The notes below the pieces were generated by a model that saw only the letters and a list, made by a program, of their open reading frames with translations, was not told the DNA's origin and did no database searches. From Bacillus changyiensis (GTDB taxonomy: Bacteria; Bacillota; Bacilli; Bacillales; Bacillaceae), in the NCBI RefSeq assembly GCF_027706145.1, contig NZ_JAQFWW010000001.1, positions 1 through 64,000 on the forward strand: DNA of 64,000 nucleotides, in the 5' to 3' direction. Made by a program: the position numbers and the translations under genes. How positions within the stretch are numbered: the stretch's first letter is position 1; each line of letters opens with the position of its first letter. Below, in pieces: positions 38,055 through 49,182 of this stretch.

Positions 38055-40184
38055 TTGAAAAAGAAACGAAGAATTGAGAGAAAGCGGTTCAAGCTAATAA
38101 AAAAAGAACGTTTCCTTCCGATTATTCTCTATACAGTGATTTCGATTTTGATGTTTATTCTGCTTTTTGTTCATGTAAGACCTGAATCACTTGACCTTGA
38201 CTTATTTTCCATCAGTGAAAATACAATTTATGCGCCGGCAACAGTGGAGGATCAACAAGCAACAGCCACGAAAAAGCAAGAAGCAAGTGAAGAGGTTCCC
38301 GATCAATATACTCTTAAGAAAGAGTACTCTGATAACAGAGTTGATCTAGTCTCATCGATATTTGAGATTATTAAGGAAGTCAAAAAAGAAAATGGTAATG
38401 GGTCTGAAAAAGAACAAGTCAAATCTGTGGAAGATAAACTGACTTCAGATGTGACAGATTCTTTATCAGAAAAATCAGTGCAAAAGCTGTTAAATGCAAG
38501 TGATGGTGAACTTTCAATGACTCAGGACTCTGTCATTACAGCTGTTAATGATGTCATGAGTAAGGAAATTCCGGCCGGAAAACTTGAAAGTGCCAGAGAA
38601 CAAGTCACGAAAGAATTAAAAAGCAATTCTATTCCTAGCAAGCTAAAGAGTGCTGCAAATGAAATTGCTCGCTTTGCAATCATTCCCAACTATGTATACG
38701 ATCCTAATAAAACAGAACAAAAACGACAAGAGGCGGAAGATAGTGTTCAACAGATCCAAATTAAACAAGGACAAATTCTTGTTGAGGAAAACGAGCTAAT
38801 TGATAGAGAAGTATACAGAAAGTTGGAATTAACAGGATTATTAAGCGGTGCTAATATGTATAAACCGATTGGTGGACTGTTATTACTAATTGGGTTGTTT
38901 ATTGCCGTGTTGATTTACTATTTCGAAAAACAGCATGATTCTAACAGATTATCGAAAACGAAATCACTGATGTTATTTTCACTCGTAACTGCGATTGTTT
39001 TAATTGTAATGGAAGTCATCAGCCTGTTTCAGGAACTTGAGTTCAGCCATATCGGTTACTTAGTTCCAATCGCAATGGGCGCCATGTTGATTAAGCTTTT
39101 AATTCATGAACGGTTGGCAATCCTTGCTAGTATGATCCTGTCGATTTGTGGTAGCATGATGTTTAATCAAGGTGTTACAGGAACGTTTAATTACGGAATT
39201 GGAACGTATTTTCTAATTAGTTCTATAGCAGGTATACTGTTATTAGGGAAGCATAATGCAAGGGCTAAAATTCTCCAAGCCGGTCTGTTTGTATCCTTTA
39301 TTAATATTGTCGTGATGTTTACCCTACAATTGATTCAAAATGCGGCGCAATCAGGCTTAGAAATTGGTACAAATATTGTGATGGGTGTGGTATCAGGTAT
39401 TGGATCTTCTGTCCTTGTCCTTGGCTTTATGCCGTTTTTTGAAAGTGGATTTGGTATTTTATCAACAATGAGACTGCTCGAACTTTCAAATCCAAATCAC
39501 CCACTACTCCGTAAAATATTAACGGAAACACCTGGGACGTATCATCACAGTGTGATGGTTGCTAATTTGGCGGAAGCGGCATGCGAAGCAGTTGGTGCAA
39601 AGGGGCTTTTAGCAAGGGTTGGCGCATATTATCATGATATTGGTAAAACAAAACGACCCCAATATTTTATTGAAAACCAAATGAATATTGATAACCCGCA
39701 TGACAAGCTGTCACCTCAGTTAAGCAAAAATATTATTATCGCACATACGATCGATGGGGCGGAAATGTTGCGGGCGCATAATATGCCAAAAGAATTAATT
39801 GATATCGCTGAACAGCATCACGGCACATCGCTGCTTAAGTTCTTTTTCCATAAAGCAAAAGAAAAAGGAGATCAGATGACAGAAGAAGAGTTTCGTTATC
39901 CAGGTCCAAAACCACAATCAAAAGAAGCAGCGATTATCTCTGTAGCTGACAGTGTGGAAGCGGCGGTCAGATCGATGCATAATCCGAACCTCGAGAGAAT
40001 CGAAAAGCTTGTACGTGGTATTATTTCCGATAAACTTCAAGATGGACAGTTTGACGAATGTGACCTGACATTAAAAGAACTTCATACAGTCGCGACGACG
40101 ATTTGTGAAACGTTAAAAGGCATTTTTCATTCGCGGATTGAGTATCCAGAGGTTAATTCAAAACAGAAGGTGAAAAACACATGA
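38055..40184 (+). CDS. pgpH: PgpH, 7TM-HD cyclic-di-AMP phosphodiesterase
   Basis: About 709 residues. One membrane span (~20-40), a large extracytoplasmic domain (~45-265), seven spans (~275-470) and a cytoplasmic HD domain: HHSVMVANLAEAAC, AYYHDIGKTKRPQYF, AHTIDGAEMLRAH, ADSVEAAVRSM. Homologues hydrolyse c-di-AMP to pApA. The TTG at 38055 lies six bases after AAGAGGTG; the upstream GTG at 38046 falls within it. Overlaps ybeY by four bases. Confidence 0.93.
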   Translation: MKKKRRIERKRFKLIKKERFLPIILYTVISILMFILLFVHVRPESLDLDLFSISENTIYAPATVEDQQATATKKQEASEEVPDQYTLKKEYSDNRVDLVSSIFEIIKEVKKENGNGSEKEQVKSVEDKLTSDVTDSLSEKSVQKLLNASDGELSMTQDSVITAVNDVMSKEIPAGKLESAREQVTKELKSNSIPSKLKSAANEIARFAIIPNYVYDPNKTEQKRQEAEDSVQQIQIKQGQILVEENELIDREVYRKLELTGLLSGANMYKPIGGLLLLIGLFIAVLIYYFEKQHDSNRLSKTKSLMLFSLVTAIVLIVMEVISLFQELEFSHIGYLVPIAMGAMLIKLLIHERLAILASMILSICGSMMFNQGVTGTFNYGIGTYFLISSIAGILLLGKHNARAKILQAGLFVSFINIVVMFTLQLIQNAAQSGLEIGTNIVMGVVSGIGSSVLVLGFMPFFESGFGILSTMRLLELSNPNHPLLRKILTETPGTYHHSVMVANLAEAACEAVGAKGLLARVGAYYHDIGKTKRPQYFIENQMNIDNPHDKLSPQLSKNIIIAHTIDGAEMLRAHNMPKELIDIAEQHHGTSLLKFFFHKAKEKGDQMTEEEFRYPGPKPQSKEAAIISVADSVEAAVRSMHNPNLERIEKLVRGIISDKLQDGQFDECDLTLKELHTVATTICETLKGIFHSRIEYPEVNSKQKVKNT

Positions 40185-40657
40185 GTTTAATCATTGATAT
40201 TTCAGATGAAACAAGTTGTCTCTCCGATGAACATTTGCAAGAGCTTGAAATGCTTCTTCAATTTACGGCTCGTGAAGAAGGAGTTGCTGATCAAGCGGAA
40301 GTATCCGTTACGATTGTCACGAATGAAGAAATTCAAAAGATCAATAAAGAATACCGAGGAAAAGACTGTCCGACTGATGTCATCTCTTTTGCACTTGAAG
40401 AAGAGGGGGAGGGAGAGGTTGAAATCATCGGTACTGACCTAGCGCCCGTTCTTGGTGACATCATCATCAGTGTGGATAAGGCAAAAGAACAAGCAACAGA
40501 GTATGGGCATACACTTATGCGGGAACTGGGATTTCTTACTGTACATGGTTTTTTGCATCTACTCGGATATGATCATATGACAAAGGAAGATGAAGAAGAA
40601 ATGTTTACTAAACAGAAGGATCTTTTAAATAAATATGGGCTTTCAAGATCCTCCTAA
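40181..40657 (+). CDS. ybeY: YbeY, rRNA maturation endoribonuclease
   Basis: A 158-residue metalloprotein of the UPF0054 family. The zinc motif H-x3-H-x5-H is seen in HGFLHLLGYDH (~129-139). CPTDVISFAL and LGDIIIS are conserved. YbeY works in 16S rRNA 3'-end processing. dgkA starts inside its last 23 bases. Confidence 0.94.
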   Translation: MSLIIDISDETSCLSDEHLQELEMLLQFTAREEGVADQAEVSVTIVTNEEIQKINKEYRGKDCPTDVISFALEEEGEGEVEIIGTDLAPVLGDIIISVDKAKEQATEYGHTLMRELGFLTVHGFLHLLGYDHMTKEDEEEMFTKQKDLLNKYGLSRSS

Positions 40658-41015
40658 ACAAAAAGAATGGCAGCGGTTGCGAAAAAGCTTTGCAAATGCC
40701 TTCAACGGAATTTTCCTGACGTTCATTTCCGAGCGCAATTTTCAAATACACACGGGAGCCGCAATATTGGTCATATTTTGCGGCTTCATCTTTAGATTGA
40801 CAGCTCTAGAGTGGGTCGTTATTTTAATGCTTATCGGTGGAATGTTTGCTTTGGAGTTAATCAACACAGCGATTGAACATGCTGTTGATTTAATTACAAA
40901 CGAAAACCATCCACTTGCAAAAGCTGCTAAAGATGCAGCAGCAGGAGCTGTTTGCGTCTTTGCTGCTATTTCGTGTATGATTGGATTAATCATCTTTATA
41001 CCAAAATTATTTTGA
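40635..41015 (+). CDS. dgkA: Undecaprenol kinase (diacylglycerol kinase family)
   Basis: A 126-residue membrane kinase with three spans and the family signature FALELINTAIEHAVDLI; the cytoplasmic N-terminus contains FANAFNGIFLTFISERNFQIH. In Gram-positives DgkA mainly phosphorylates undecaprenol for cell-wall lipid carrier recycling. Its start is within the ybeY coding end, so it is translationally coupled. Confidence 0.92.
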   Translation: MGFQDPPKQKEWQRLRKSFANAFNGIFLTFISERNFQIHTGAAILVIFCGFIFRLTALEWVVILMLIGGMFALELINTAIEHAVDLITNENHPLAKAAKDAAAGAVCVFAAISCMIGLIIFIPKLF

Positions 41016-41123
41016 CACAAAATTGCCTTTTATTTCTACCAGGTAAAAGATTCTTACAAAGATTTTACATTTTCGATTTGGGCGTGAAAAACTGGTCATG
41101 ATTATGTAAAATAAAAGTGTTAG

Positions 41124-42456
<1,333 letters not shown>

Positions 42457-42611
42457 CGACCTCAACTTGACCGTGGTGTCGTAATATAACCTCTTAAAAT
42501 TAAAGTATTATTAGAAAAAAATGTTTAACATGAAATAAAGGATACGGGGTCAAGATAATCTTATGAATTTGGAGTTGAAAAGCTAGTTATAAACAGAAAG
42601 GTGGGGTTTTT

Positions 42612-42755
42612 ATGTTGAATTTTACTTGGAATGTATTTTCACAAACAGGAAGCGTTGATACGTATCTTCTTTTCAAAGAATTGGAAAAGGAGAACCTGGA
42701 AAGACCCAATGTACTTGAAGAAGAGCTAGCGCAAGTTGATTATCCAATTTTGTGA
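42612..42755 (+). CDS. yqzL: YqzL, conserved 47-residue protein
   Basis: MLNFTWNVFSQTGSVDTYLL, then FKELEKENLERPN and ending VDYPIL; 47 residues, the exact family length. Always between era and recO in Bacillus. GAAAGGTGGGG upstream gives a good ribosome binding site. Function unknown. recO starts 38 bases later. Confidence 0.9.
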   Translation: MLNFTWNVFSQTGSVDTYLLFKELEKENLERPNVLEEELAQVDYPIL

Positions 42756-42793
42756 ATGCTTGATTCCCCTCGAATTTTTTGGATGGTGCACAT

Positions 42794-43549
42794 ATGCTGA
42801 CAAAATGTGAAGGTATAGTCCTTCGTACAAATGATTATGGTGAATCAAATAAAATCATTACAATCTTAACGAGGGAACATGGCAAAATCGGTCTGCTGGC
42901 AAGGGGTGCAAAAAAACCGAACAGCCGCTTGTCAGCGATTTCCCAGCCGTTTCACTATGCTTCCTTTTTGTTTCGGAAATCATCAGGTCTAGGAACATTG
43001 GAACAGGGCGAGATGATAGAAAGCATGCGTCATATCCGAGAGGATCTTTTTTTAACAGCGCATGCGGCATATATTGCCGAATTAATCGATAAGGGAACTG
43101 AAGAAAAGAAACCGAACCCATTTCTATTTGAACTTTTTCTTCAATCACTGCAAAGGCTGAATGAAGGAACTGATCCTGACATCATTACAAATGTAATTGA
43201 GGTCAAAATGCTTGGTGTTATCGGTTTGTATCCGGAATTTGACGAATGTGTTCATTGTAAAAGCAAAGAAGGTACATTCCATTTTTCTATTCGAGAAAAT
43301 GGTTTTATTTGCCATCGTTGTTTTGAAAAAGATCCATACAGGGTCCCGCTTTCTCCGGCTACTGTAAGACTGTTAAGGCTGTTTTATTATTTTGATCTAT
43401 CAAGGCTTGGGCATGTGTCAGTCAAGAAGGAAACGAAAGAAGAACTTAAAAGGGTTCTCCGTCTTTATTATGACGAATACTCTGGTATTTTTCTGAAATC
43501 GCGGCGATTCATCGAGCAAATGGACAATATGAAAGATATGCTCAGGTGA
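42794..43549 (+). CDS. recO: RecO, recombination mediator
   Basis: A 251-residue protein. The N-terminal OB fold ([21 protein letters not shown], shown in part as VLRTNDYGE) is followed by a helical domain and a zinc site of four cysteines (CVHCKSKEG ... CHRCFEKD, ~153-185). RecO loads RecA on SSB-covered DNA and anneals strands. Start at 42794: an upstream in-frame ATG at 42779 would add five unconserved residues. Confidence 0.94.
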   Translation: MLTKCEGIVLRTNDYGESNKIITILTREHGKIGLLARGAKKPNSRLSAISQPFHYASFLFRKSSGLGTLEQGEMIESMRHIREDLFLTAHAAYIAELIDKGTEEKKPNPFLFELFLQSLQRLNEGTDPDIITNVIEVKMLGVIGLYPEFDECVHCKSKEGTFHFSIRENGFICHRCFEKDPYRVPLSPATVRLLRLFYYFDLSRLGHVSVKKETKEELKRVLRLYYDEYSGIFLKSRRFIEQMDNMKDMLR

Positions 43550-43559
43550 AAACAAAAAG

Positions 43560-43588
43560 TTGACATCTTCTTCAATCTTTTATAAGAT
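43560..43588 (+). promoter_or_regulatory. SigA-type promoter of glyQS
   Basis: TTGACA, 17 bases, TAAGAT, just before the T-box leader. Confidence 0.7.
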
Positions 43589-43589
43589 C

Positions 43590-43815
43590 ATTTCATAAAC
43601 AATAATGATGCTGTGGTGACGGAAAAGAGTAATTGCGCATACCCTCATATTTAGCGATCCTGGGACGGTGAGAGCCAGGGATGAGAGCGTAATTAAAGGC
43701 ATTACCTGAACAGCTTTAAAAAAGAGGCTGAGATCTCTCAGCAATTAGGGTGGAACCGCGGGAGAACTCTCGTCCCTATGTTTGTAGAAAACAAGCATAG
43801 AGACGGGAGTTTTTT
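43590..43815 (+). promoter_or_regulatory. Glycine T-box riboswitch controlling glyQS
   Basis: The T-box core GGTGGAACCGCGG is at 43749-43761. The downstream hairpin (43766-43815, ACTCTCGTCCCTATG against CATAGAGACGGGAGT, then T-run) is the terminator; pairing of its 5' side with the T-box region would form the antiterminator. In stem I, GTAAT (after AGA near 43628) pairs with ATTAC (43701-43705). The triplet just 5' of that, GGC (43698-43700), is a glycine codon in specifier position. Uncharged tRNA-Gly would switch expression on. Confidence 0.93.
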
Positions 43816-43847
43816 ACTGTCATACAGATATTGTGGAGGTGCTTTAT

Positions 43848-44735
43848 TTGAATATTCAAGAGATGATATTGACATTGCAAAAGCATTGGTCAAACGAAGG
43901 CTGTGTCCTTTTGCAATCCTATGATGTGGAAAAAGGAGCAGGAACAATGAGTCCATATACATTTTTACGGAGTCTTGGACCTGAACCGTGGAAGGTCGCC
44001 TATGTTGAACCATCAAGGCGGCCTGCTGATGGAAGGTATGGTGAAAATCCAAACAGGCTTTATCAGCATCATCAATTCCAAGTGATTATTAAACCGTCCC
44101 CTGACAATATTCAGGAGCTATATTTAGACTCTTTAAAAGCGCTCGGAATTAATCCTTTAGAACATGATATTCGATTTGTTGAAGATAACTGGGAAAATCC
44201 GTCTCTTGGCTGTGCTGGCCTTGGCTGGGAAGTCTGGCTTGACGGGATGGAGATTACCCAATTCACTTATTTTCAACAAGTCGGCGGACTTGAATGTCAT
44301 CCGGTTTCTGTCGAAATCACTTACGGGATTGAACGTTTGGCTTCATACATTCAAGATAAAGAAAACGTGTTTGATTTAGAATGGACAAGTGGTTACACGA
44401 TAAAAGATTTATTTATGATGGCGGAGTACGAACATTCTGTTTATACATTTGAAACGTCTGATGTGGATATGCTGTTTGAATTGTTTGCTACTTATGAAAA
44501 AGAAGCGAACCGGCAAATGGATCAAGGTCTTGTCCATCCCGCGTATGATTACGTTTTAAAATGCTCTCATACGTTTAATTTGCTTGATGCTAAAGGTGCA
44601 ATTTCTGTTACGGAACGAACCGGCTATATCGCGAGAGTTAGAAATCTTGCGAGAAAAGTGGCCAAAACATACTATAATGAACGTGAAAAGTTAGGCTTTC
44701 CAATGTTGGAGAAAGGAGAGGCGGCTCATGAATAA
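43848..44735 (+). CDS. glyQ: Glycyl-tRNA synthetase alpha subunit
   Basis: A 295-residue class II synthetase subunit, exactly the family length. [43 protein letters not shown] and [12 protein letters not shown] are conserved. The start is a TTG (43848, product [10 protein letters not shown]) with GGAGGTG six bases ahead; the in-frame GTG at 43833 lies before the ribosome binding site. Overlaps glyS by eight bases. Confidence 0.96.
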   Translation: MNIQEMILTLQKHWSNEGCVLLQSYDVEKGAGTMSPYTFLRSLGPEPWKVAYVEPSRRPADGRYGENPNRLYQHHQFQVIIKPSPDNIQELYLDSLKALGINPLEHDIRFVEDNWENPSLGCAGLGWEVWLDGMEITQFTYFQQVGGLECHPVSVEITYGIERLASYIQDKENVFDLEWTSGYTIKDLFMMAEYEHSVYTFETSDVDMLFELFATYEKEANRQMDQGLVHPAYDYVLKCSHTFNLLDAKGAISVTERTGYIARVRNLARKVAKTYYNEREKLGFPMLEKGEAAHE

Positions 44736-46767
44736 AAAAGATTTACTTTTAGAAATCGGATTAGAAGAAGTGCCAGCACGATTTTTAGATGACAGCATGA
44801 ATCAATTAGGTGAAAAAATTGAAAGCTGGCTAAAAGATAAAAAGATTGACTATGGGAAAGTCAGACTTTTTAACTCGCCAAGAAGACTTGCCGTCTTAAT
44901 CGAAAATATTGCTGAAAAACAGGATGATGTAAAAGAAGAAGCAAAAGGACCAGCCAAGAAAATTGCGCTTACTGAAAACGGTGAATGGACGAAAGCTGCT
45001 ATTGGCTTCTCACGGGGACAAGGTGCAAGTTCAGAAGATTTATATTTTAAAGATGTTAAAGGAACAGAATATGTTTTTGTAGAAAAGTTTCAGAAGGGTC
45101 AAGATACAATGACGCTTCTTCCAGAACTTAGCGACCTGGTGAAACATCTTCACTTTCCGAAAAATATGCGCTGGGGTAGCCAAGACCTCAAATATATTCG
45201 TCCAATTAAATGGATTGTCGCTTTATTTGGCAGTGAGGTTATTCCACTTTCTGTCGCTGGAGTTGAAAGCGGTCGTATCACACAGGGACATCGCTTCCTT
45301 GGCAAATCAGTCACTTTAGGATCACCTTTTGAGTATGAAGAAAAATTAGAAAGTCAATTTGTGATTGCAGATCCTAAGAAACGAAAACAGCTGATTACAG
45401 ATCAGCTCAATCAATTGGCAACAGAAAAATCATGGTCGATTCCGAGAGATGAAGAATTATTGGATGAAGTCAGCCATTTAGTAGAATATCCGACTGTATT
45501 ATCCGGTTCTTATGAAGAGGAGTTTTTGACGATTCCAGAAGAGGTTCTCGTAACGACGATGAAAGAGCATCAGCGTTATTTTCCGGTCAAAGACAAAAAC
45601 GGTACATTGCTTCCTTTCTTTGTAGCAGTTCGAAATGGCAACAAACACGCGCTCGAAAATGTTGTGAAAGGAAATGAAAAAGTCTTGCGTGCAAGGCTTT
45701 CAGATGCTGCCTTTTTCTATAAAGAAGATCAGAAATTAAATATTGATAAAAATGTGAAAAAACTTGAAAAAATCGTTTTTCACGAGGAGCTTGGGTCGCT
45801 TGGAGACAAAGTGAGACGCTCGGTAGCAATCGCTGAACGAATTGCCCAAGAAATAGATACTGACCTTGAAACCGTTAAGTTAATCAAACGTGCTTCGCAC
45901 ATATCCAAGTTCGATTTGGTAACAAATATGGTATACGAGTTTCCTGAACTTCAAGGTATTATGGGAGAAAAGTATGCACGTATGCATGGTGAACATGAAG
46001 AGGTTGCCTTAGCTGTCAATGAACACTATATGCCGCGGCAAGCAGGTGGAAAGACTCCAACAACAGTTGTCGGTTCCATTGTTGCCTTAGCTGATAAGCT
46101 TGATACCGTCGCATCCTTTTTCAAAATTGGAGTTATTCCAACTGGTTCTCAAGACCCGTATGGATTAAGACGTCAAGCGAGTGGAATCGTTCAAATCCTG
46201 CTTGATCGAAATTGGGACATTTCCTTTGAAAAGCTGGTTTCTTTTACAGGACAGGAAGAACACAGTGAACTCCTTGATTTCTTTAAACAACGGCTTAAAT
46301 ATGTGTTAACAGAAGAAAATATTAGATATGATGTGATAGACGCTGTGTTGGAAAGTACTGAACTTGAACCATATTCAGCGTTGAAAAAAGCGGCTGTATT
46401 GGAATTAGAGGCGAAAAAACAAGAGTATAAAGAAATAGCTGAAGCACTTGCTAGGGTCATTTCAATCAGTAAGAAAAGCGAAACTGCAAACATTGATACG
46501 TCTTTGTTTGAAAACTCTCAAGAGACTGAACTGTTTACAGCTTATCAAGAATGTAAGCAGAACATTATTGAACTTTACAAAGAAAAAGATTATCAAGGTG
46601 CTTTTACAGAGCTTTCTAAACTAAAAAAACCGATTGAAGCATATTTTGATCATACAATGGTTCATGCTGAAGATGAAAGATTGAAGAAGAACCGTCTTGC
46701 ACAAATGGCAAGTTTAGCTGCGCTGATTCAAAGCTTTGCAAATATTGATGTCATTATTGTAAAATAG
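44728..46767 (+). CDS. glyS: Glycyl-tRNA synthetase beta subunit
   Basis: A 679-residue beta subunit: [46 protein letters not shown]-like [22 protein letters not shown], and the HD-like region [22 protein letters not shown]. It binds tRNA-Gly anticodon arm through its C-terminal part. Translationally coupled to glyQ under the T-box. Confidence 0.96.
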   Translation: MNKKDLLLEIGLEEVPARFLDDSMNQLGEKIESWLKDKKIDYGKVRLFNSPRRLAVLIENIAEKQDDVKEEAKGPAKKIALTENGEWTKAAIGFSRGQGASSEDLYFKDVKGTEYVFVEKFQKGQDTMTLLPELSDLVKHLHFPKNMRWGSQDLKYIRPIKWIVALFGSEVIPLSVAGVESGRITQGHRFLGKSVTLGSPFEYEEKLESQFVIADPKKRKQLITDQLNQLATEKSWSIPRDEELLDEVSHLVEYPTVLSGSYEEEFLTIPEEVLVTTMKEHQRYFPVKDKNGTLLPFFVAVRNGNKHALENVVKGNEKVLRARLSDAAFFYKEDQKLNIDKNVKKLEKIVFHEELGSLGDKVRRSVAIAERIAQEIDTDLETVKLIKRASHISKFDLVTNMVYEFPELQGIMGEKYARMHGEHEEVALAVNEHYMPRQAGGKTPTTVVGSIVALADKLDTVASFFKIGVIPTGSQDPYGLRRQASGIVQILLDRNWDISFEKLVSFTGQEEHSELLDFFKQRLKYVLTEENIRYDVIDAVLESTELEPYSALKKAAVLELEAKKQEYKEIAEALARVISISKKSETANIDTSLFENSQETELFTAYQECKQNIIELYKEKDYQGAFTELSKLKKPIEAYFDHTMVHAEDERLKKNRLAQMASLAALIQSFANIDVIIVK

Positions 46768-46771
46768 TATT

Positions 46772-46806
46772 AAAAGACGGTTGCAAACAAGCAATCGTCT
46801 TTTGTT
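46772..46806 (+). terminator. Terminator after glyS
   Basis: AAAAGACGgTTGC / GCAAtCGTCTTTT stem and T-rich end. Confidence 0.85.
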
Positions 46807-46858
46807 AATATTTTCACAGCCTTGTCAAAATACGCTTGCCTTTTCGATAGTTATGCTG

Positions 46859-46886
46859 TTAAATGAACCTGCACATACGTTATAAT
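46859..46886 (+). promoter_or_regulatory. Candidate SigA promoter of ccpN
   Basis: TTAAAT, 16 bases, TATAAT; the -35 is weak but the -10 is perfect. Confidence 0.45.
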
Positions 46887-46934
46887 AAATAATATTTTGA
46901 TTACATATTACGTGTTAGCTTTTAACAAAAGGTG

Positions 46935-47573
46935 GTGAGTACGATCGAATTAAATAAACGTCAGGAGCATATTTTGCAGATTGTGAAAGAGAACGGACCG
47001 ATCACTGGAGAACATATTGCGGAAAGACTGAATTTAACAAGAGCCACTCTTCGGCCAGACTTGGCGATTTTGACGATGTCGGGCTTTTTGGAAGCAAGGC
47101 CGAGAGTCGGCTATTTTTATACGGGAAAGACAGGGACACAGCTATTGGCCGATAAACTAAGAAAACTTCAGGTCAAGGATTTCCAGTCGATTCCCGTGGT
47201 GATACATGAAAATGTTTCTGTTTATGATGCGATTTGCACGATGTTCTTAGAAGACGTAGGGACACTGTTTGTTGTAGATGATAACGCCATCTTAGTCGGT
47301 GTACTTTCACGAAAAGATTTGTTAAGAGCAAGTATTGGCAAACAGGAGCTTCCATCCATACCTGTCCATATTATTATGACAAGAATGCCGAATATTACGT
47401 TATGCAAACGTGATGATTTTGTTTTGGACATTGCGAAAATGTTGATTGATAAGCAGATAGATGCACTGCCCGTTGTAAAAGATACAGTAAAAGGGTATGA
47501 AGTAGTTGGAAGAATTACGAAAACAAATATGACAAAAATCCTTGTCGGTTTATCGGAAAATGAAATTATGTAA
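46935..47573 (+). CDS. ccpN: CcpN, repressor of gluconeogenic genes
   Basis: About 212 residues. The N-terminal winged helix (NKRQEHILQIVKENGPITGEH ... LTRATLRPDLAILTMSGF, shown in parts) is followed by two CBS domains (~80-205: VYDAICTMFLEDVGTLFVVD; DIAKMLIDKQIDALPVVKD). CcpN represses gapB and pckA when glucose is present and responds to ATP/ADP. The start is uncertain: GTG 46935 follows the family, but the ribosome binding site AAAGGTGG abuts it. Confidence 0.93.
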   Translation: MSTIELNKRQEHILQIVKENGPITGEHIAERLNLTRATLRPDLAILTMSGFLEARPRVGYFYTGKTGTQLLADKLRKLQVKDFQSIPVVIHENVSVYDAICTMFLEDVGTLFVVDDNAILVGVLSRKDLLRASIGKQELPSIPVHIIMTRMPNITLCKRDDFVLDIAKMLIDKQIDALPVVKDTVKGYEVVGRITKTNMTKILVGLSENEIM

Positions 47574-47585
47574 TGGGGGGATATC

Positions 47586-48404
47586 ATGAATCAGAAGACA
47601 ATATATGTTGTTTCCGATTCTGTTGGCGAGACGGCCGAGTTAGTGGTCAAGGCGGCAGTTAGCCAGTTTAATGGCTCATCTGAACATACAAATATTAGAA
47701 GAATTCCTTATGTAGAAGACCGTGGAACAATTAAAGAAGTGATTTCACAGGCTGAATCAGACGGTGGAATTATCTGTTTTACACTTGTTGTACCTGAAAT
47801 TCGTGAATTTCTAATTACTGAAGCGGAAAAGGCGAAGGTTGTTTATTACGATATTATTGGTCCTTTAATCGACAAAATGGAGTCGGTTTTTGGTCATAGT
47901 TCAAAATGTGAGCCTGGTCGGGTCCGCCAACTTGATGAAGATTATTTCAAAAAAGTAGAAGCGATTGAATTTGCTGTAAAATACGATGACGGCAGAGATC
48001 CTCGTGGAATATTAAAAGCTGATATTGTCTTAATAGGTGTCTCAAGAACGTCAAAAACCCCTTTGTCTCAATATTTGGCACATAAACGTTTAAAAGTTGC
48101 AAACGTTCCGATCGTTCCGGAAGTTGATCCTCCTGAAGAGCTTTATAAAGTAGATCCGAAAAAATGTATAGGTTTAAAAATCAGCCCTGATAAATTGAAT
48201 CACATCCGCAAAGAACGGTTAAAATCCCTTGGGCTAAATGATAAAGCGATTTATGCAAATATCAATCGCATCAAAGACGAACTTTTATATTTCGAGAAGG
48301 TTGTGGACCGTATCGGTTGTAAAGTGGTAGATGTTTCAAATAAGGCTGTGGAGGAAACGGCAAACATTATTCACAACATGATGACAAAAGGTGATCTATC
48401 ATAA
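47586..48404 (+). CDS. yqfL: YqfL, pyruvate phosphate dikinase/PEP synthase regulatory protein family
   Basis: A 272-residue DUF299 bifunctional kinase/pyrophosphorylase-type protein. [15 protein letters not shown] opens it and the P-loop [15 protein letters not shown] (~152-166) is characteristic; GLKISPDKL and [11 protein letters not shown] follow. In B. subtilis YqfL acts with CcpN as a modulator of its activity; genetic pairing is kept here (12-base gap). Confidence 0.92.
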   Translation: MNQKTIYVVSDSVGETAELVVKAAVSQFNGSSEHTNIRRIPYVEDRGTIKEVISQAESDGGIICFTLVVPEIREFLITEAEKAKVVYYDIIGPLIDKMESVFGHSSKCEPGRVRQLDEDYFKKVEAIEFAVKYDDGRDPRGILKADIVLIGVSRTSKTPLSQYLAHKRLKVANVPIVPEVDPPEELYKVDPKKCIGLKISPDKLNHIRKERLKSLGLNDKAIYANINRIKDELLYFEKVVDRIGCKVVDVSNKAVEETANIIHNMMTKGDLS

Positions 48405-48433
48405 AACTCAGGAACTTAATATCCTGGGTTTTT
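48404..48433 (+). terminator. Terminator after yqfL
   Basis: AACTCAGGA / TCCTGGGTT stem followed by TTTT. Confidence 0.8.
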
Positions 48434-48460
48434 CCATTGACGATAGAGAGAGTGAAAATA

Positions 48461-48490
48461 TTAGCATCTTTTTAGCATTTGTATTATAAT
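48461..48490 (+). promoter_or_regulatory. Candidate SigA promoter of yqxD-dnaG-sigA
   Basis: TTAGCA, 18 bases, TATAAT. Further TTGACA at 48591-48596 has no good -10. Confidence 0.5.
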
Positions 48491-48673
48491 AAAAAATTGT
48501 GATAAAATGATTAATTTTTAGGTTTAATCTATGGATAGAACGAATAAACTATTAGGGGAAACTGTGTCAGGAGAAGACGAAAAAAGTTTTTGACAAATTT
48601 TATAAATCAATTAATTTGAAACATGTGTGATTTTGCCTGTATTTTAGCAGGAAATCGGTGGAGGGATGTAGAA

Positions 48674-49150
48674 ATAATTCTTCAAGAAAAAGAAAGGACG
48701 ATTTTTGTCGATGCAGACGCATGTCCGGTCAAAGATGAAGTTCTAAAAGTGGCAGCGGATTATCAAGTGAATGTGAAGTTCGTGGCCTCATTCGAACATT
48801 TTCAAATCACTAGAAACGAACAAGAGGATTGGACATATGTTGATCGGCATAAAGAAGCTGTTGATCTGTACATTGCTAATCATGTCCAAGCCAGTGATTT
48901 GGTGATTACTCAAGATATTGGACTTGCTTCTTTACTGCTTGGAAAAAAGGTTATCGTGATGTCGGAGAGAGGATTTTTGTTTGAAGAAAAGTCCATAGAT
49001 GTCGCTCTTTACCGCCGTCATGTTTCTCAAAAACTGAGAAAGAGCGGACACTATACGAAAGGCCCGAAAAAACTGGTCAAAGAAGACAAGGAGCGATTTG
49101 TCAAACAGCTGCAAAAAATCTTGTCGAAAAATGAAGGATTTAAATGTTAA
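48674..49150 (+). CDS. yqxD: YqxD, UPF0178 (YaiI) family protein
   Basis: A UPF0178 protein with [44 protein letters not shown] and [16 protein letters not shown]-like fold, function unknown. The start is odd. The only ATG (48623) lacks a ribosome binding site and would add about 17 unlikely residues. The strong GGTGGAGGG (48657-48665) points to an ATA (48674) or ATT (48677), with no ATG, GTG or TTG in frame between them and the conserved core. 48674 is given as working start. Confidence 0.85.
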   Translation: MILQEKERTIFVDADACPVKDEVLKVAADYQVNVKFVASFEHFQITRNEQEDWTYVDRHKEAVDLYIANHVQASDLVITQDIGLASLLLGKKVIVMSERGFLFEEKSIDVALYRRHVSQKLRKSGHYTKGPKKLVKEDKERFVKQLQKILSKNEGFKC

Positions 49151-49182
49151 GCAGCGAATTATGTACGGGCGGAGTGTTAAAC

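Noticed and set aside
42466-42560. CTTGACC ... GGTCAAG repeat in the era-yqzL gap
   Set aside because: Seven-base arms about 75 bases apart are within chance in this composition.
43738-44052. Minus-strand ORF across the T-box and glyQ start
   Set aside because: Antisense to a clear riboswitch and a conserved gene; no supporting signals.
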